From Aureococcus anophagefferens (lineage: Eukaryota > Sar > Pelagophyceae > Pelagomonadales > Pelagomonadaceae), in the NCBI RefSeq assembly GCF_000186865.1, contig NW_008705567.1, forward strand, positions 1,181,757 to 1,245,756: DNA of 64,000 nucleotides. Reading direction: 5' to 3'. Positions within the stretch are counted from its first letter, which is position 1, and every line of letters starts with the position of its first letter. The position numbers were made by a program, and so were the translations under genes. A model generated the notes under the pieces. That model saw only the letters and a program-made list of their open reading frames with translations, was not told the DNA's origin and ran no database searches. Positions 35,013 through 43,938 of the stretch are shown piece by piece.

Positions 35013-37198
35013 CTAGTCGCGGCCCTGGGCCTTCTTGACCTTGGCGATGAGGAGCGGGACGACGGACGGGTCCGCGAGCGTCGTGACGTCGCCGAGCTGG
35101 TCCTCCTCGGCGGCGGCGACCTTGCGGAGGATGCGGCGCATGATCTTGCCGCTGCGCGTCTTCGGGAGGCCCGCGACGGGGATGAGGAGGTCCGGCGTCG
35201 CGAAGGGCCCGATGGCCGCGCGGACGGCGCCCTTGAGCTCCTTGATGAGCTCCGGCGACTCCTCGAAGCCCTTGGTGAGCTCGAGGTAGCAGCAGATGCC
35301 CTGGCCCTTGATGTCGTGCGGGTAGCCGATCGTCGCGGCCTGCGCGACGGCCGCGTGCGCGACGAGCGCGGACTCGACTTCCGCCGTGCCGATGCGGTGG
35401 CCGGACGTGTTGAGCACGTCGTCGACGCGGCCCGTGATCCAGTAGTAGCCGTCGGCGTCGCGCTTGCAGCCGTCGCCCGTGAAGTAGTTGGGCTTGTAGC
35501 AGTCGAGGTACGTCGCCATGTAGCGCTCGTGGTCGCCCCAGACCGTGCGGCACGCGCCCGGCCAGGGCGCGGAGACGCAGAGCACGCCGTCGACGCCGTT
35601 CCCCTCCTGGACGGCGCCGGACTGGGCGTCGACGATGAGGGGCGCGACGCCGAAAAAGGGCAGGCAGCAACTCCCGGGCTTCACGGGCGTCACTCCCGGT
35701 AGCGGCGTCATGATGTGGCCGCCCGTCTCCGTCTGCCAGTACGTGTCCGCGACGGAGCAGCGCGAGTCGCCGACGACCTCGAAGTACCAGCGCCAGGCCT
35801 CGGGGTTGATGGGCTCGCCCACGGAGCCGAGGATGCGCAGCGACGACCGGTCGTGCTTCTTGACGTGCGCGTCGCCGTAGGCCATCAACGCGCGGATGGC
35901 CGTCGGCGCGGTGTAGAAGACCGTGATCTTGTGGGCCGCGACCATGTCCCAGTAGCGGCCCGGGTCCGGGTAGGTCGGGATGGACTCGAACATGACCGTC
36001 GTCGCGCCGTTGCAGAGGGGGCCGTAGACGATGTAACTGTGGCCCGTGATCCAGCCGACGTCCGCGACGCACGCGAAGACGTCGTCGTCGCGCAGGTCGA
36101 AGCTGTACTTCGTCGTCATCGCCGCGTACAGCAGGTAGCCCGCCGTCGCGTGGGCGACGCCCTTGGGCTTGCCCGTGGAACCGCTCGTGTAGAGCGTGAA
36201 GAGCGTGTCCTCGGCGTCCATGGGCCTGGGCAGCACAGGGGTGATTCAACGTCGCTTCAACGTGAGTGTTCCGCGCGCGCGCGTTACGAACAACACATCC
36301 ACGCTTCGAGACCGTTCCAAGAGATGATCGCTCGTCCAAAAATCAGCCAAAACGAGTGGAAAACGGCCGAGATATGAGGCTTTGAAGTTTGGAATTTCGC
36401 TCTCTTGTCCTGCCCCGCCATGGGCTCCGCGGGGCAGTAGGGCCGCATCTTCGGCACGAGCTCGTCCATGTGGACGTCGCGGCCCGCCGTGTAGGCGATG
36501 CCGTCCTCGCCCGTGCGCTTGAAGACGAAGACCTTCTGCACGAGAGGACATTCCGCGACGGCCGCGTCCGTGATCGCCTTGAGCTTGATCGACTTGGACC
36601 CGCGCTTGCCGACGTCGGCCGTGAGCACCCACTTGGACGCGCTGTCGACGATGCGGTCCCGCAGGCTCCCCGCCGTGAAGCCCGCGAAGACGACGCTGTG
36701 GGGCGCGCCGAGGCGCGTGCACGCGAGCATCGCCATCGCCGTGTCGGGCATCATCGGCATGTAGACGGTGACGAAGTCGCCCTTGGCGACGCCCGTGACC
36801 TTGAGGGCGTTGGCGATGCGGCACGTGCCGTGGAAGACGTCGAGGTACGTCAGCGTCTTCGCCTGGCCGGGCTCGTCGGCCTCCCAGACGATGCACGGTT
36901 TGTCGGCCTTGGCCGCGAGGTGCTTGTCGAGGCAGTTCGACGACACGTTGAGGCGCCCGCCGACGAACCAGGCCTGGTCGCCGACCTCGAAGCCGCCCTG
37001 GCGCACCGTGTCGAAGGGCCGCATCCACTCGAGGAAGGCGTTGGCCTGCTCGGCCCAGAAGGCGTCCTTGGTCGCCTCGCCGACGGACCGCGCGTACATC
37101 TCCTCGTACTGCTTCATGCCGCCGGGCAGGGCGCCGTGGCTGCCGATGGGGTCGTAGAGAGGCTTCAGGCCCGTCGTCGCTTCCTCCTTGGGGGCCAT
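35013..37198 (-). CDS. ACS: Acetyl-CoA synthetase, two exons split by an introner
   Basis: Exon 1 is 37198-36426 and exon 2 is 36225-35013, giving 661 aa. The intron (36226-36425, 200 bp) is GC-AG; joining restores [20 protein letters not shown], the family sequence before the P-loop-like [11 protein letters not shown]. Other motifs: [29 protein letters not shown] (adenylation motif), [20 protein letters not shown] (hinge) and the acetylation-target Lys in [11 protein letters not shown]. The enzyme makes acetyl-CoA from acetate, ATP and CoA. No targeting leader is evident ([12 protein letters not shown]), so it is probably cytosolic. Read through the intron the frame would run into nonsense, supporting splicing. 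Confidence 0.96.
36226..36417 (+). mobile_element. Introner element, family A copy 1 (192 bp) in ACS
   Basis: It is flanked by perfect 8-bp duplications CCATGGGC... on the plus strand: GCCCATGG in gene sense, at 36218-36225 and 36418-36425. The ends are related inverted repeats (CTGGGCAGCACAGGGG and, from the other end, CGGGGCAGGACAAGAG). The interior contains CTTCAACGTGAGTGTTCC, a (CG)n run and CGTCCAAAAATCAGCC. Relative to its gene it is inverted compared with the copies at 48109 and 58259, yet still splices. Confidence 0.92.
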
Positions 37199-37308
37199 CG
37201 CGTGCTCGGATCCACAAGACGGCGGTGCTCGCCACAGAGATGCTCAGAAACTGGGTCGCGAGGCCCTTGCCGCCACCTTGAACTTAGAAGCCATTGTTGG
37301 ACCACTCT

Positions 37309-38238
37309 CTAGTCGACCTTAGCCGCGTCCTCCCCGTACCACTCCCGGCGGAGCCGCGCGTTGTCCCAGTCGGCCCAGTCCGCGCCGTCCGGCAGCGCGC
37401 CGAGGATCGCCGCGCGCGCCGCGGCGGCGAAGTCCGCGGCCGTCGCGCCGTGCCCGGGCGCCGCGGCCGGCAGCACGGTCACGGTGACGCGCTTCCCGCG
37501 CTCGAGCAGCACGCGTAGAAAGTGGAACAGCACGGCGCCCGCGCTCATCTGGTTGTCCGTGTAGGACGCGTCGAAGCCCGACGCGCACGCGTACCGCAAG
37601 CAAACGGGCAGCACCGGCGCGAGCGGCGCGAACGCGCCCGTCTTGAACTGGATCACCCCGCGGCCGTTCGTCGTCGCGCCCTCGGGGAAGACGAGCAGGG
37701 GCCACTTGGGCGTGTCCGCGCCCCGGAGGCGGCCCGCGATCGCGTCGCGCGCGCCGCCGGCGTCGCCCCGCCGCCGCCGGTCGACGGCGACGGCGTCGAG
37801 CGCGCGCAGCACGGCGCCGACGACGGGGAACTCGAAGAGCGACCGCCGCGCGACGAAGGCCAGCGGGCCGAGCGCGGCCATGAGCGCCCAGGGGTCGTAG
37901 ACGGCGACGTGGTTCGCGACGACGACGTATCGATGGTGCGAAAGCGCGTCGTGCCGTCGGTGTTGAAGCCCGTCGACGACGACCTCGAAGCCGAGCACGC
38001 GCAGGAAGACGTAGGACGACCGCTGGCAGCATGCGAAGAAGTAGCGGTCCGCGCAGACCGGCGCGACCTTGAGGAGGACCACATGGCTGAACGCGAGGGT
38101 CAGCGCATAGCAGAAGAGGCCGATCGCGCCAGCGAACCGGAACGGCAGCAATACGACGTTTATCAAGCTGATGTCGGCGAGGCGCAGCGGTGTTTGTCGC
38201 GCTCGGTTTGGGAGATTCGACTCATTCGGCGCCGCCAT
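37309..38238 (-). CDS. Lysophospholipid acyltransferase (PlsC/LPCAT-like)
   Basis: The 309-aa protein has a membrane anchor near residues 28-60 (INVVLLPFRFAGAIGLFCYA). The acyltransferase motifs are: I, VVVANHVAVYDPW (NHx4D with catalytic His/Asp); III, LLVFPEGATTNG (FPEG); and IV, PVLPVCLRY. The FPEGTTTN-type motif III is typical of LPCAT1/2-like and GPAT-like enzymes that acylate lysophospholipids at the ER. Length is shorter than LPCAT1, lacking EF hands. The substrate is not fixed by sequence. It ends 110 bp from the ACS start on the same strand. Confidence 0.85.
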   Translation of the reverse strand: MAAPNESNLPNRARQTPLRLADISLINVVLLPFRFAGAIGLFCYALTLAFSHVVLLKVAPVCADRYFFACCQRSSYVFLRVLGFEVVVDGLQHRRHDALSHHRYVVVANHVAVYDPWALMAALGPLAFVARRSLFEFPVVGAVLRALDAVAVDRRRRGDAGGARDAIAGRLRGADTPKWPLLVFPEGATTNGRGVIQFKTGAFAPLAPVLPVCLRYACASGFDASYTDNQMSAGAVLFHFLRVLLERGKRVTVTVLPAAAPGHGATAADFAAAARAAILGALPDGADWADWDNARLRREWYGEDAAKVD

Positions 38239-38382
38239 AACTGGCTGGCTTTTTTACAATCGCTGTTCTTGAAGTGGCAATAAAGCGCCTGCGCTGGCCG
38301 TCCAGGGAGAGCATCTTGTCGGCCACCACCGCCGCCAGTTTCGAGAGCGTGCACGGCGACCAGCGCACTGCTGACGATCGCC

Positions 38383-39354
38383 ATGTCTCGGCCTCGAACG
38401 TGCAGCATGGCTCGAGCAATCGCAGCGCTCCTCACATGCCAAATGGCCGGCGCCATCACGCTGACGACGCGCGGCAGGGTCGCGGGCATGACTGCCGTCG
38501 ATCTGCACCGGTTTTTGGCGACGCCGGCGAACTGGCCCGACGTCGTCGCCTCGTCCGTCGGCGTCGAAGGTCCGACGACGCAAAAGCCGCTCACGCGCGG
38601 CGCGTCCGTCGACGAGCTCTTCGGGCTGCCGCCGATCCTGCCGCTGAGCGTCACGTGGACCTGCGCGGCGGCCGACGAGCGCTCGGGCGTGCTCGACGTG
38701 CGGTCGCCGGACGGACTGGAGGGCGTCGCGAGCGACTGCCGCATGCTCTTCGACGTGCGCGACGACGCCGACGGCGCCGTCGTGGACCTCGAGATGTCCT
38801 ACGAGCCGGCGGGCCTGCTGGCGACGCTCGCGGCGCCCGTGCTGGTGGTGGACAACTTCTTGGCGCTGAACGTGCTGTTGCAATCGGCCGTACGTCGTCG
38901 GCGTCCATGAAACCGTCTCCCGCCGTGGTTATCAATGAAACCGTCTCCCGCCGTCATCATCACCGCCTAGGTCGATACGACGCCGAAGATCGACAAGTTC
39001 CGCGACCTCATGGGCGCGCTCTACGGCGTGGCCGGCGTCGCGCACGCGGCGGACTGCCTCGCCGGGCCCAGCGACCTTCTGACGCTCGCGGGCGCGCCGC
39101 CCTTCTACGAGCTGCCGGCCCTGGGCCAGGCCTTCGCCCTGCTCTGGTGCCTGAGCGGGCCCGCGGCCTACGCCTGCGCCCGGGTCGGCGGCCGCGTCGC
39201 CGACGCGGGGCTCGTGCAGTACGGCGCCATCGAGTGCGCGGGCGCCGGCGCGGCGGCCGCGGCCTACGGCGGCGCCTCGCTGCCGAACGCGCTCGCCGTC
39301 CAGGCCGTCGTCGCGGCCGCGTGGGTCTTCTCGAACAGCCGAGACGACGCGTAA
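38383..39354 (+). CDS. START/polyketide-cyclase-like protein with C-terminal membrane region, two exons
   Basis: Exon 1 is 38383-38889 and exon 2 is 38971-39354; the 81-bp intron has GTACGT...CCTAG borders and the junction LLQSA|VDTTPKIDKFRDLMG keeps frame. An in-frame ATG at 38407 is an alternative start. Exon 1 encodes a hydrophobic leader (MARAIAALLTCQMAGAI) and an SRPBCC-like fold (VDLHRFLATPANWPDVVASS, GVLDVRSPDGLEGVASDCRM, VVDLEMSYEPAGLLATLAAP). Exon 2 adds three to four hydrophobic segments (GALYGVAGVAHAADCLAGPS, FALLWCLSGPAAYACA). I infer a plastid or membrane lipid-binding protein of 296-323 aa total; function unknown. Confidence 0.65.
38907..38962. repeat. Two 28-bp tandem units inside a spliceosomal intron
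   Basis: ATGAAACCGTCTCCCGCCGT starts at 38907 and again at 38935; the following eight bases are GGTTATCA and CATCATCA. Together they make up most of the 81-bp intron of the START-like gene. Each unit contains an ATG in the same register modulo 28, so it does not preserve frame. It appears to be simple slippage. Confidence 0.85.
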
Positions 39355-39413
39355 GCTAAACTACAGTGCTATCGTCCGAGTGCGAACAGGCGAGACAATG
39401 CGTAAAGTCAGCG

Positions 39414-40085
39414 TTATCGTCCGAGCGCCGCGGCCTCGACGGCGTCGAGCTGCACGTCGAAGAACTTGCGCTGCATGGGCCCGACGAATGGGAAGACGAG
39501 CGCGCCAAGAAACCCGTTGCCGCGGCTCGCGGAGAGGATGTGGACGACGACGTCGCCGCCGTCCCTGACGACGGCGAGGCGCTCCTCGCCCGCGAGGAGG
39601 TGGCGGCCGAGCGTCGTGTAGGCCGCGGCGCAGTACGCGTCGCCGGCCGGCAGCCGCCGCCAGTCCGGCTCGCCGGCCGCCGGCGGTTTTCGGGTTGCGG
39701 AGACCGCGTAGGTCTCGCGCACGGGGTTCACGACCCACGCGACCCGCCCGTAGGTGCGCGCGACGGTCGCCATCGCGCCGCCCGCGCCGCGCGCGACGAA
39801 GCACGGCGCCGCGGCGGCGTCGCCGCGCCAGCCGAGCACCGCGGCGCTCGCGGCCGCGAAGTCGCCGCCGGCGACGCGCCGGCTCCGTTTCCGCGCGTGG
39901 AAGCCGCGCGGGAGCGCCGCGCCGGCGGCGCCCGGCAGCGTCAGCGCGGCGAGCGCCGCGGCGTTGGGCTCGCAGGCCGCGTGCTTGGCCATGAAGCGCT
40001 GCAGCGCCGGCGCCCGCGGTCGCCGCAGCCAGAACTCGGTGCTCGCGCGGGCGCCGGCGAGCACTAATGCGACCGCGAGGCGCAT
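39414..40085 (-). CDS. UPF0548 (DUF1990) family protein
   Basis: The 223-aa product from the ATG at 40085 begins with a leader (MRLAVALVLAGARASTEFWL). It shows the family pattern: ARTYGRVAWVVNPVRETYAV, then AYCAAAYTTLGRHLLAGEER (the tl.gH.l.GEE block), DGGDVVVHILSASRGNGFLG (v...i.a.S....) and VGPMQRKFFDVQLDAV (P..r..Q..f...y). The biochemical role of the family is unknown; plant members occur in plastids or mitochondria. The leader suggests an organelle or secretory location. It is divergent from RBM22 with 164 bp between starts. Confidence 0.75.
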   Translation of the reverse strand: MRLAVALVLAGARASTEFWLRRPRAPALQRFMAKHAACEPNAAALAALTLPGAAGAALPRGFHARKRSRRVAGGDFAAASAAVLGWRGDAAAAPCFVARGAGGAMATVARTYGRVAWVVNPVRETYAVSATRKPPAAGEPDWRRLPAGDAYCAAAYTTLGRHLLAGEERLAVVRDGGDVVVHILSASRGNGFLGALVFPFVGPMQRKFFDVQLDAVEAAALGR

Positions 40086-40249
40086 CGCTGCGAGCGTGCG
40101 CGCCTCGTCGGCGCAGGTGGGCTGCGTTGCCACTGGCGCTGGCGCTCGATCGAGGTGATCGAGGCGGCGAAGAGCTGAGCTCCTCCGACCAGCTCGAGCG
40201 TCGCCCGCGCGCCCCCGCGCCCGCCCCGCGCCCCCCAACCGCCCGCTTC
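40086..40249. promoter_or_regulatory. Divergent promoter between UPF0548 gene and RBM22
   Basis: The two ATGs are 164 bp apart and face away from each other. A short AT-richer core (ATCGAGGTGATCGAGGCGG, with the direct repeat ATCGAGG) lies around 40152-40170, and the RBM22 side becomes C-rich just before its ATG. Confidence 0.4.
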
Positions 40250-41653
40250 ATGGCGTCGGGCGGCTACCGCCCCGCCCTGGGCGTGGACCAGTACCTCGCC
40301 ACGGCCGTCGCCGGCGGCGCCCGCGACGACGGGACGCCCGGCCAGCGCAAGGAGCTCCAGGTGGGCAACGACTTCCCCATCGTCTGCGAGACGTGCCTGG
40401 GGCCGAACCCCTACGTGCGCATGATCAAGCAGCGCTTCGGGGAGAAGCTCTGCAAGATCTCGAGCGCGCCGATGCAGTCGTTCCGGTGGAAGGCGGGCCC
40501 GCAGGGCCGGTTCAAGGAGACGATCGTCTGCCGCGAGGTCGCCGTGGAGAAGAACATCTGCCAGGCGTGCCTCACGGACATGACCTTTGGGGTGCCCGTG
40601 GGCGTGCGCGACGCGCTGCTCAAGGCCGGCGGCGCGGACGCCGTCGGCGGCTACGCGGCGGCGAAGTCGAACGCGAACCAGGCCCACTTCTACGCGCAGC
40701 AGCGCCGCGCCATCGACAACGGCGAGGGGTCCGCCGCCATCCAGCAGCTCGAGCCGTCGCGCGAGCTCCTCACGCTCGCGCGGAGCATCGAGGCCGCGAA
40801 CGCGCGGGGCGGCACCGCGTTCCGCAATCTGCCGAAGATCTGCTCCTTCTGGCTCGCGGGCACGTGCACGCGCGTGGGCAAGGGCAAGGCCCGCGGCACC
40901 TGCCCCTTCCGCCCCTGCTGCGGCCTCTACAAGTTCCCGGAGCTCGCCGCGAGGATGCCGACGGAGTGCGCGGCGCTCGTCGACGATCTGCGGGAGAACG
41001 GCGCGGCGGCCGTCATGATCTCGTGCCCCGTCGACGTGCGCCAGGCGATCAAGGAGGCCATCTCGGGCAACAAGGACGAGGCCATCCGCAAGCGCGTCAT
41101 GGGCAAGGACGACGTCTCCGGCCGCTACGTCAACCGCGCGCGCGAGGCGCGGACCATCACACCCCCCGACGACGAGACGGTGACGACGCTCTGGATCGGC
41201 GGCACGGACGGCGTCGCCGAGAGCGACCTCGTCGACGCCTTCTACGCCTACGGCGAGATCAAGTCCGTGCGCCTCGCGGGCAGCGGCTGCGGCTTCGTCG
41301 AATTCGCGACGCGCGAGGCCGCCGAGGCCGCCGCGGACGGCAAGTTCCGCAACCTCCAGGTCCGCGGCAAGGACCTGGCCGTCGACTGGGCGCGGCCCCG
41401 GGGCGGCGGCGCGGCGTCCTCCGGCGGCGGCGGCGCCGCCGCGGCGCTCCCGCCGCCGGGCCTCGCGCCGGGCGAGAAGGCCAAGCCCCTCCGCGGCGAG
41501 CTCGCGGAGGCGCTCAAGCACTTCCCGCCGCCGCCGCCGCGGCCCGCGGCCGACGGTGCCGACGAGCCGCCGCTCAAGAAGGTCCGCGCGCCCCACCACG
41601 TCTACCCGTCCATGGACCCCGAGCGCCTCGGGTCCCTCCCGCCCAAGGACTAA
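40250..41653 (+). CDS. RBM22: Pre-mRNA splicing factor RBM22/Cwc2-Ecm2 homologue
   Basis: The 467-aa protein has an N-terminal Cys-rich zinc region (FPIVCETCLGPNPYVRM and KNICQACLTDMTFGVPVG), a CCCH finger (KICSFWLAGTCTRVGKG ... CPFRPCCGLYKFP) and a single RRM (about residues 300-375) with RNP2 TLWIGG and RNP1-like CGFVEFAT. The GVPVGVRDALL and RYVNRAREA stretches match RBM22 and yeast Ecm2/Cwc2. The family contacts U6 snRNA and the intron in the catalytic spliceosome. A Gly/Pro-rich tail ends LGSLPPKD. This gene belongs to the splicing machinery that would process the introners seen nearby. Its stop overlaps the next gene's stop. Confidence 0.92.
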   Translation: MASGGYRPALGVDQYLATAVAGGARDDGTPGQRKELQVGNDFPIVCETCLGPNPYVRMIKQRFGEKLCKISSAPMQSFRWKAGPQGRFKETIVCREVAVEKNICQACLTDMTFGVPVGVRDALLKAGGADAVGGYAAAKSNANQAHFYAQQRRAIDNGEGSAAIQQLEPSRELLTLARSIEAANARGGTAFRNLPKICSFWLAGTCTRVGKGKARGTCPFRPCCGLYKFPELAARMPTECAALVDDLRENGAAAVMISCPVDVRQAIKEAISGNKDEAIRKRVMGKDDVSGRYVNRAREARTITPPDDETVTTLWIGGTDGVAESDLVDAFYAYGEIKSVRLAGSGCGFVEFATREAAEAAADGKFRNLQVRGKDLAVDWARPRGGGAASSGGGGAAAALPPPGLAPGEKAKPLRGELAEALKHFPPPPPRPAADGADEPPLKKVRAPHHVYPSMDPERLGSLPPKD

Positions 41654-42531
41654 GCCCGCCTTATGAAGTGGCCCTGGACGAAGACGCGCCGCCGCCGCTT
41701 CTGCTGCGCGCGGTTCGCGTGCTGCTGGCAGACGAAGCGGAGGTCTCGGCGCTCAAAGTCCGCGGCGAAGACGGCCGCGGCGTCGTCCAAATCGAAGTAG
41801 AAGCAGCGCGTCGCGTCCTGCTTGACGTAAAAGTTGTCGCCGAGGCGGTGGCCTTTCTTGAAGCGCAGCTGCGCCTCGTCGTAGCGGCCGTAGTCGCGGA
41901 AGAGCAGCGACCCGCCCGGCCGGAGCTTTCGCGCGAGCTTCCCCGCGACGGCCGCCATGGTCTCCGGCGCGAGGGCCGACAGCACGAAGAGGCACGTGAC
42001 GACGTCCGCGGCGCCGTCCGCGACGGGCAGCTCGTCGCGGACGACGTCGCGCGTCGCCGCCATTACTCTTGCCGAGTCGTAGTCCGGCCGCTTCCGCAGC
42101 AGGTCGATCGCGCTCGCGGCGAAGTCGACGGCGACGCCGCGCCAGCGCGGGTGCGACGCGAGCACGGGGAACAGGGCGTTGCCGACGCCGCAGCCGACCT
42201 CGACGACGAGGCCCGAGTCCGCGGCGAACGCCTCCGACCACTCGTCGTCCAAATAGTGGCGGTCCTTGTAGGCCTTGTCCGCGTTGCGCTTGTAGAACGC
42301 GTGCCAGGCGCCGGCGGATTCGCGCTCGTACTTGGCCACCCAGAACGGCGCGAGGCACGCGCCCTGCGCCGCGACGCGCAATGCGCCGTCAGCGCGCCGC
42401 GCCGCGTCGAGGCCGGCGTCCTCGGCCCAGGCCGCCGTCGGCGTCGCGAGGATGTTTGCAATTTGTGCCGGTGTTTCTTGTGTCTTTGGTATTGTTGCGT
42501 ACCACTCGACGAGCGTGGAGAGCTCGTCCAT
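41650..42531 (-). CDS. METTL2/6/8-type tRNA N3-methylcytidine methyltransferase
   Basis: The 293-aa product from ATG 42531 (MDELSTLVEWYATIPK) has the conserved lead AWHAFYKRNADKAYKDRHYL, SAM motif I VVEVGCGVGNALFP, the acidic strand VAVDFAASAIDLLRKR, motif VVTCLFVLSALAPETM and the family-specific block LLFRDYGRYDEAQLRFKKGH plus NFYVKQDATRCFYF. These match METTL2/6/8, which make m3C at position 32 of tRNAs. Which paralogue it equals (Ser-tRNA METTL6 or Thr/Arg-tRNA METTL2) is not decided. A Cys-rich C-terminus is absent. Its TAG (41650-41652) overlaps RBM22's TAA (41651-41653) on the opposite strand. Confidence 0.9.
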   Translation of the reverse strand: MDELSTLVEWYATIPKTQETPAQIANILATPTAAWAEDAGLDAARRADGALRVAAQGACLAPFWVAKYERESAGAWHAFYKRNADKAYKDRHYLDDEWSEAFAADSGLVVEVGCGVGNALFPVLASHPRWRGVAVDFAASAIDLLRKRPDYDSARVMAATRDVVRDELPVADGAADVVTCLFVLSALAPETMAAVAGKLARKLRPGGSLLFRDYGRYDEAQLRFKKGHRLGDNFYVKQDATRCFYFDLDDAAAVFAADFERRDLRFVCQQHANRAQQKRRRRVFVQGHFIRRA

Positions 42532-42687
42532 CGTGCGCCTAGAGGCAGCACTCAGCACTCCATGCCTCGCTTCGGTCGCTTTCTTGAAGTGGCAAATTTG
42601 GCCAATTGGGCATGGGCCTTTGCGTTCCGGGTCCTAGGGCTTGACGCGAGCGACTCGCTGCTTGCGCGCGACGCCACGACAGCACCC

Positions 42688-43704
42688 ATGGAGCACGACG
42701 ACGAGGCCCTGACCGCCGCCGGCTGGACCGTGCGGCGCTTCGAGCGGCGCAGCGGCGCCCAGGCCGGCGGCCGCTACCAGACCTGGCAGCCGCCCGCCGG
42801 CGGCCGCGCCGTGCGCTCGCGCACGGGCGTCGCGCGCTACCTGTCGGCGCACGCGGCCGCGGCCGCGCCGGCGGCCGCGGCGCCCGTCCCCGGCGCGCTC
42901 GGCGCGATCGCGGCGTCGTCGCTGCTGCCGGCCGTCGGCGCGTGCGGCGGCGCGGCCGCCGTCGGCAAGCTGCGGCGCGCGTGCCGCGCGCTCCGCGCCT
43001 TCGACTGGGCGCCCGTCTGGGCCGCCCTCGTCGAGGCGCGCTTCCCCTTCGCCGGCCAGCGCGACGTCGAGGCGTACCGACGGACGGACGCGGGGTACCC
43101 GCTCCTCTTCCGCCCCAACGCGACGTCGGTCTCCTACGCAGACCTCGACGACGGCCCGGCGTTTCTCGCCGGCGGCGCCGCGGGCACGCGCTGGGCGCGG
43201 GGCGATGTGTTGACGCGGTCGCGGCGGCGCTTCCGAGTGGCGTTCGGCGCCGTGCTCGGCGCCGGCCGCGCGTACGTCGGCCTGGCGGTCGCGCGCGTTT
43301 TCGACGACGGGGCCGCAACCCTCTCCAGCGACGACGCCATCCTCATCTCCAGCCACGGCTACATTTCCAGCGCCACGGGCGGGGGCGCCGAGGGCATCCC
43401 GAATCGCTGGGGCCCGGGGCCCGACGGCTGGGTCGACGTGCGAGTCGACCTCGACACGCACTACATATCCATCGCCACGCGCCTCGACCGCAACGGCTAC
43501 ATCGGCCTCTCCGAGCATAGCCTGCGGCGCCGGCTCCGGAAGGGCGAGGCGCTCGTGCCCGTCGTCGGCGTCGTCGCCGGGAGCGACGCGCAGCTCCTGC
43601 CCCTCGTGGACACGTCCGCCCCCGGGCCGCCCCCCTGGGTGCCAGACGTCACCGGGCCCTTCCAGGATCCGCACGAGCTTCCGCACGTCGCATTTACGTT
43701 ATAG
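42688..43704 (+). CDS. MBD-like plus SPRY-like protein
   Basis: The first 50 residues resemble a methyl-CpG-binding domain: AGWTVRRFERRSGAQAGGRY then WQPPAGGRAVRSRTGVARYL, matching W.....R..G...g..y.y.pP.Gk..RS...v..yl. A Cys/Arg helical part (GKLRRACRALRAFDWAPVWA) looks like an F-box remnant. The C-terminal half is beta-rich (RFRVAFGAVLGAGRAYVGLA, DDAILISSHGYISSATG, WVDVRVDLDTHYISIATRLD) and may be a SPRY/B30.2 fold. If the MBD call is right, it could read DNA methylation in this alga. The 338-aa frame has a clean ATG at 42688. Confidence 0.6.
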   Translation: MEHDDEALTAAGWTVRRFERRSGAQAGGRYQTWQPPAGGRAVRSRTGVARYLSAHAAAAAPAAAAPVPGALGAIAASSLLPAVGACGGAAAVGKLRRACRALRAFDWAPVWAALVEARFPFAGQRDVEAYRRTDAGYPLLFRPNATSVSYADLDDGPAFLAGGAAGTRWARGDVLTRSRRRFRVAFGAVLGAGRAYVGLAVARVFDDGAATLSSDDAILISSHGYISSATGGGAEGIPNRWGPGPDGWVDVRVDLDTHYISIATRLDRNGYIGLSEHSLRRRLRKGEALVPVVGVVAGSDAQLLPLVDTSAPGPPPWVPDVTGPFQDPHELPHVAFTL

Positions 43705-43707
43705 AAG

Positions 43708-43930
43708 CGCTTCAACTTTGCCATGTTTCCCTCAAAGTAGCCAAAAACGCCTCCTCGGCCGCGCCGGGCGCTGCCCCCAGCCCCGAGAGTGCCCCGCGGC
43801 GTGAGTGCGGCGTGTGCTAGAATCGCTTCAACCTCTGTAATGTTTCCCTCAAAGTAGCCAAAAACCTCCGGAGGAGTCCGCGCCGGGCGCTGCCGGGGCT
43901 GCCCCGCGCGCCGGGCCCCGAGCGCCCGCG
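43708..43930. repeat. Degenerate tandem duplication (116-bp spacing) upstream of the gene at 43939
   Basis: CGCTTCAAC followed by ATGTTTCCCTCAAAGTAGCC and AAAAAC occurs at 43708 and again at 43824. The remainder of each unit is GC-rich and related (CGCGCCGGGCGCTGCC in both). The duplicated AT-rich block lies 115-230 bp upstream of the next start, so it may carry promoter elements. The reverse strand reads VFGYFEGN in both units, but I do not regard that as a gene. Confidence 0.75.
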
Positions 43931-43938
43931 GCCGCGCG

